Below are positions 13,553 to 16,176 of a stretch of DNA of 16,176 bases, piece by piece. The stretch is from Archaeoglobus sp. JdFR-24 (GTDB lineage Archaea > Halobacteriota > Archaeoglobi > Archaeoglobales > Archaeoglobaceae). How positions within the stretch are numbered: the stretch's first letter is position 1; every line of letters starts with the position of its first letter. The stretch covers positions 1-16,176 of the forward strand of contig MTML01000046.1 of assembly GCA_002011215.1 (NCBI GenBank), written 5' to 3'. The notes below the pieces were generated by a model that saw nothing but the letters and a program-made list of their open reading frames with translations, was not told where the DNA came from and ran no database searches. The position numbers and the translations under genes are program-made.

Positions 13553-15574
13553 ATGTCCATGATAACTCAGATTAAATCCAAACGCAAACTAGGAATATTA
13601 CTGACTTTAGCGGCTCTCTTGGGTTTGTACGTTTCAATTTATGCTGATTCAATGCTTGAAAAAGTCATACAATATCACAGAATTCCGATAAATATCCAAA
13701 TTCAACAAACAAAAGAGCAAGCATTTTTTGCTATTTTTGGTGCATCTGTGACTATACTGGCAATAGTTTTCTCTATATCTCACTTTATAATATCGCAAAT
13801 TTCGCAAAACTATTCGCCTTATTTTTTGGAAGCATACAAAAAAGACTATCGATACAGACTAACGTTTTATTTGATTGCATTTCTAATCCCCATTTCACTT
13901 TTTACGGCTATTTCAGAAATATTCTTTATATGGTTTTATTTCCTGATCATTTTAGTGTTTGTTGTAGGCCTGATTTTATTAGTTTTACATTTTAGATACA
14001 CTTTAGTTTTGTCTGATCCGAGAGAAGTTCTCAATCTAATTAGTAAGGATTTAATGAACCAAATAAAAGAAGGTGAGTCTGAAAAAATTAAAAGTTATTT
14101 GAGTTCAATGGGAGACATAGCTGTAAAGTCATTACATAGAAATGAAGAAAACATCACAATAGAGTATATTTCAGGTTTTCACAAATTTTTTAAAAATTAT
14201 CTGAATGCTTTTCCAGTCCTAAAACCTGAGGTTCAAAAAAAGCTTAGATCAACTGATTTCTTTGGTTACTGGGAAGACCAAGTAACCTCAAACATTTATG
14301 AGAACTTAGGAAGGACATTCTCAGCAGCCCTTGACAAGAAAGATAGAAAAGTAACAACAGAAATAGCATCAAAATTATTCTTTTTTACTTTCGATATTTT
14401 AGAAAAAAGCGACACAGTTTTGTTTGAACAATTGATCGACACTAAATCGGTGAGAGGAGCAGTTTATTTACAATTATTTGAAAATGCAATGGAGCATGAA
14501 GATGTTTCAAGACGAAAGTTCATAACCAATATTTATAGTATTTTACAAACTTATTTTTCTTCATTGCCAAAATCAACAATTGATAAAGATTTGTTACATC
14601 ATTTAATCGATTTGCATCTATTTAGAATGAATAAGTTAATTTTAGATTTTGATGACTACGAGTTATTTGTTCATCAAATAGATTTAGCTAGTAGAATTAT
14701 TGTCGACTTAGATCCAAGAGAGACCTTAACAGATATAGTTGACCACATTAATAGATCAATTAACCTCATTACTTACCTAAGTGACGATAAAGTCAAAAAA
14801 GTGGATTATGTGTTTTCTCATCTAGATCATAAACTACAAAGGAGTTTTAAACCTGAGAAAGAATTCTTGGCGACTCTCAATGAACTTAAAATTGATTTAA
14901 AAAGAAATATAAAGTTGGAAGGTGAAAATGAGCAATTAGAGAGAGAATTCAGTGAGATTAACATAGTTTTGGACAAATATAGTATGTTATCAAGATTACA
15001 TAGAACTTTTTTCTTAATTGGAGCTTATAATCTATTTCTCCGTGGGCAAGACAAAAAATTCGACCACGGCAAATACATCAAAGAGCTATGGGAGCACACG
15101 AGCCCAGAAGATGCTGATGCCCACCATATAAACAAAACACCAGTGTGTTTTGATCCGTTCTGGCTTATATATCTGGTAACCTATGGAGGAGAAAATAGCA
15201 TAATTTGGTTCGATAAATATGACTTTGAGTTTGGGGACTATCATGGAATTAGAGATTATGTCTACCAGTACTGGATACTTCTTATGGGTAGATGGAAAGG
15301 AGATTTGAATATTCCAGGTGAAAATGTAATTGAAACTTGGAAGAAAAGTGGCTATAAATTTAAGCTTGAATTTTGGTATGAGTTGCTAAACGATTTCCTA
15401 CTGTATCACAAAGATAAGATTGAGAATAATTTCCAGAAAATAATTGATAACAAACTGTATGAAGGACTTTATGAGAAAGAGGACATAGATGAACTCAAAG
15501 AAAAATTTGATGATATCACAGGCAGAATAGAGAATACTCTAAAAATATTACAACGGGAGTTAGCTCAACCCTGA
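13553..15574 (+). CDS. Large membrane protein with DUF2254-like N-terminus
   Basis: A 673-aa protein with about four transmembrane segments near the N-terminus (about 14-31, 57-80, 104-121 and 122-147), followed by about 520 soluble, mostly helical, charged residues with no enzyme motif I recognise. The stretch around TM2, ILAIVFSISHFIISQIS then SPYFLEAYKKD, resembles the DUF2254 membrane family (pattern IVFS, then SPR-like, then a charged D). No signal peptide is evident; the large domain is probably cytoplasmic. ATG 13553 is preferred over the TTG at 13544; ATG 13559 is possible. The gene lies downstream of the cyclase-like gene on the same strand, but a broken gene in between and its own AT-rich upstream region suggest separate transcription. 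A membrane effector of the cyclase is a hypothesis only. It is visibly more AT-rich than its right neighbour and its stop overlaps that gene's stop by 10 nt. Confidence 0.75.
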   Translation: MSMITQIKSKRKLGILLTLAALLGLYVSIYADSMLEKVIQYHRIPINIQIQQTKEQAFFAIFGASVTILAIVFSISHFIISQISQNYSPYFLEAYKKDYRYRLTFYLIAFLIPISLFTAISEIFFIWFYFLIILVFVVGLILLVLHFRYTLVLSDPREVLNLISKDLMNQIKEGESEKIKSYLSSMGDIAVKSLHRNEENITIEYISGFHKFFKNYLNAFPVLKPEVQKKLRSTDFFGYWEDQVTSNIYENLGRTFSAALDKKDRKVTTEIASKLFFFTFDILEKSDTVLFEQLIDTKSVRGAVYLQLFENAMEHEDVSRRKFITNIYSILQTYFSSLPKSTIDKDLLHHLIDLHLFRMNKLILDFDDYELFVHQIDLASRIIVDLDPRETLTDIVDHINRSINLITYLSDDKVKKVDYVFSHLDHKLQRSFKPEKEFLATLNELKIDLKRNIKLEGENEQLEREFSEINIVLDKYSMLSRLHRTFFLIGAYNLFLRGQDKKFDHGKYIKELWEHTSPEDADAHHINKTPVCFDPFWLIYLVTYGGENSIIWFDKYDFEFGDYHGIRDYVYQYWILLMGRWKGDLNIPGENVIETWKKSGYKFKLEFWYELLNDFLLYHKDKIENNFQKIIDNKLYEGLYEKEDIDELKEKFDDITGRIENTLKILQRELAQP

Positions 15575-16176
15575 TTGAAAAACGAGTCTAAACTCCTTAT
15601 CTTCGCAATCTTCCCATCTTCAGTCAGTTTAGCCTGCAATGGCACTTTTTCAGTTTTGTCTTGTTTGTAACTTTTCTTAAACCCACTCAAATCAAACTTC
15701 ACAGGATTTTTCTTCTTTTCTTCCTCGATTATCTTAGCAAACCTCTCATACTCTTTCAGACACATCCTTTTAGTCCTGAACTCTCCGAAAGCCTCCTCTT
15801 CTTTACGCCTCAGCACTGGAAACGTGTCGAGGATATAGGCGAACTCATCCTTTGTTAAGCCATAGAGATGAGCAACCAGAGCATCAATCTCAGCCCTTAA
15901 TTGGGCTCTATTACCATCATCCCTCTTCTCGTTGTTGATGTAAACCCAGCCATAAACGCCACATTCTGGGGTCCACTTTTCCGTTAGATTTTCCCAGCCC
16001 TTAACCTTCGATGTTTTTGCTATTTCTCTCCACTCTGGCTTGAAAGTTTCCTCCCAGAGTTCGGCAAACTCTTCGTCTATGCAGATTAGCCTTGCTGCTC
16101 TCGGAACGATCTGGTCAAAGAACCAGTTGCCTGAAGTGAGGCGTGGGATTGGGATTTGTTTTATGAAAAATATATT
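15565..16176 (-). CDS. 3' end of a Type IIG/Eco57I-like adenine DNA methyltransferase (partial)
   Basis: An open minus-strand frame of 203 codons runs from the right edge (16176) to TGA 15565-15567. It carries the C-terminal hallmarks of large Eco57I-class N6-adenine methyltransferases (Type IIG, also BREX PglX and DISARM DrmMI relatives). These are FIKQIPIPRL, then a TRD-like segment, RAQLRAEIDALVAHLYGLT, DEFAYILDTFPVLRRKEEE and FGEFRTKRM. The catalytic domain with the NPPY motif lies outside the window, so whether it also cuts DNA cannot be told. The in-frame ATG at 15816 is internal, not a start. It is convergent with the membrane-protein gene, overlapping its stop by 10 nt, and is less AT-rich. 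It could mark host DNA so that the nearby helicase-nucleases spare it; that link is inference. Confidence 0.8.
   Translation of the reverse strand, partial: NIFFIKQIPIPRLTSGNWFFDQIVPRAARLICIDEEFAELWEETFKPEWREIAKTSKVKGWENLTEKWTPECGVYGWVYINNEKRDDGNRAQLRAEIDALVAHLYGLTKDEFAYILDTFPVLRRKEEEAFGEFRTKRMCLKEYERFAKIIEEEKKKNPVKFDLSGFKKSYKQDKTEKVPLQAKLTEDGKIAKIRSLDSFFNQG

Noticed and set aside
15661..15858. A 65-codon + strand frame near the right end.
   Set aside because: It is the antisense shadow of the methyltransferase C-terminus.

Overview
The window looks archaeal, probably from a thermophile. I infer this from TATA-like boxes about 25 nt before several start codons (a leaderless layout), GGTGA and GAGGTG ribosome sites on others, heavy use of AGA, AGG and ATA codons, and an AbrB-fold mini-protein. 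An Archaeoglobales-like euryarchaeote would fit, but nothing here fixes the taxon. By eye the sequence is AT-rich, most so in the membrane-protein gene near the right end and less so in the recombinase/Cas4-like pair and in the methylase fragment.

Left third (1-3766), a recombination or mobile-element segment. A divergent pair at the edge (a partial gene on - and a 57-aa protein on +) shares a palindromic TATA region. The 57-aa gene overlaps a 426-aa serine recombinase with two zinc ribbons. That recombinase faces a second, 328-aa serine recombinase across a 305-bp gap holding a 13-bp inverted repeat and further ATCCTCCA copies. The second recombinase overlaps, and so is translationally coupled to, a stand-alone Cas4-like nuclease. 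That nuclease is divergent from a 55-aa AbrB-like protein. Their shared promoter carries six 9-bp boxes spaced at exact multiples of 12 bp.

Centre (3825-12403), two very large helicase-nuclease fusions in one - strand operon. Upstream is a 1175-aa superfamily 1 RecD/UvrD-type helicase with a Cys-containing N-terminal segment and a C-terminal PD-(D/E)XK-like domain. After 56 bp comes a 1664-aa superfamily 2 DEAD/DEAH helicase with zinc fingers, a DUF1998/MZB domain (the architecture of DruE of Druantia, and of DISARM or MrfA-type helicases) and a Vsr/DUF559-like C-terminal nuclease. Two helicases that each end in a nuclease look like a defence or DNA-processing module that I cannot match to a named system.

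Right third (12404-16176), further defence-like genes. Divergent from the helicase operon, and sharing its promoter region with a perfect tandem 13-bp repeat, is a class III nucleotide-cyclase-like protein with both metal-binding aspartates. It is followed by a frameshifted small membrane-protein gene on -, then a large membrane protein with a DUF2254-like N-terminus and a long soluble region. Entering from the right edge is the 3' end of a Type IIG/Eco57I-like adenine methyltransferase.

The reading I favour is a defence island next to an integrated element: helicase-nucleases attack DNA, a modification enzyme may mark self, and a cyclase plus a membrane protein may form a signalling arm. The family assignments come from visible motifs; that the genes act together is inference.
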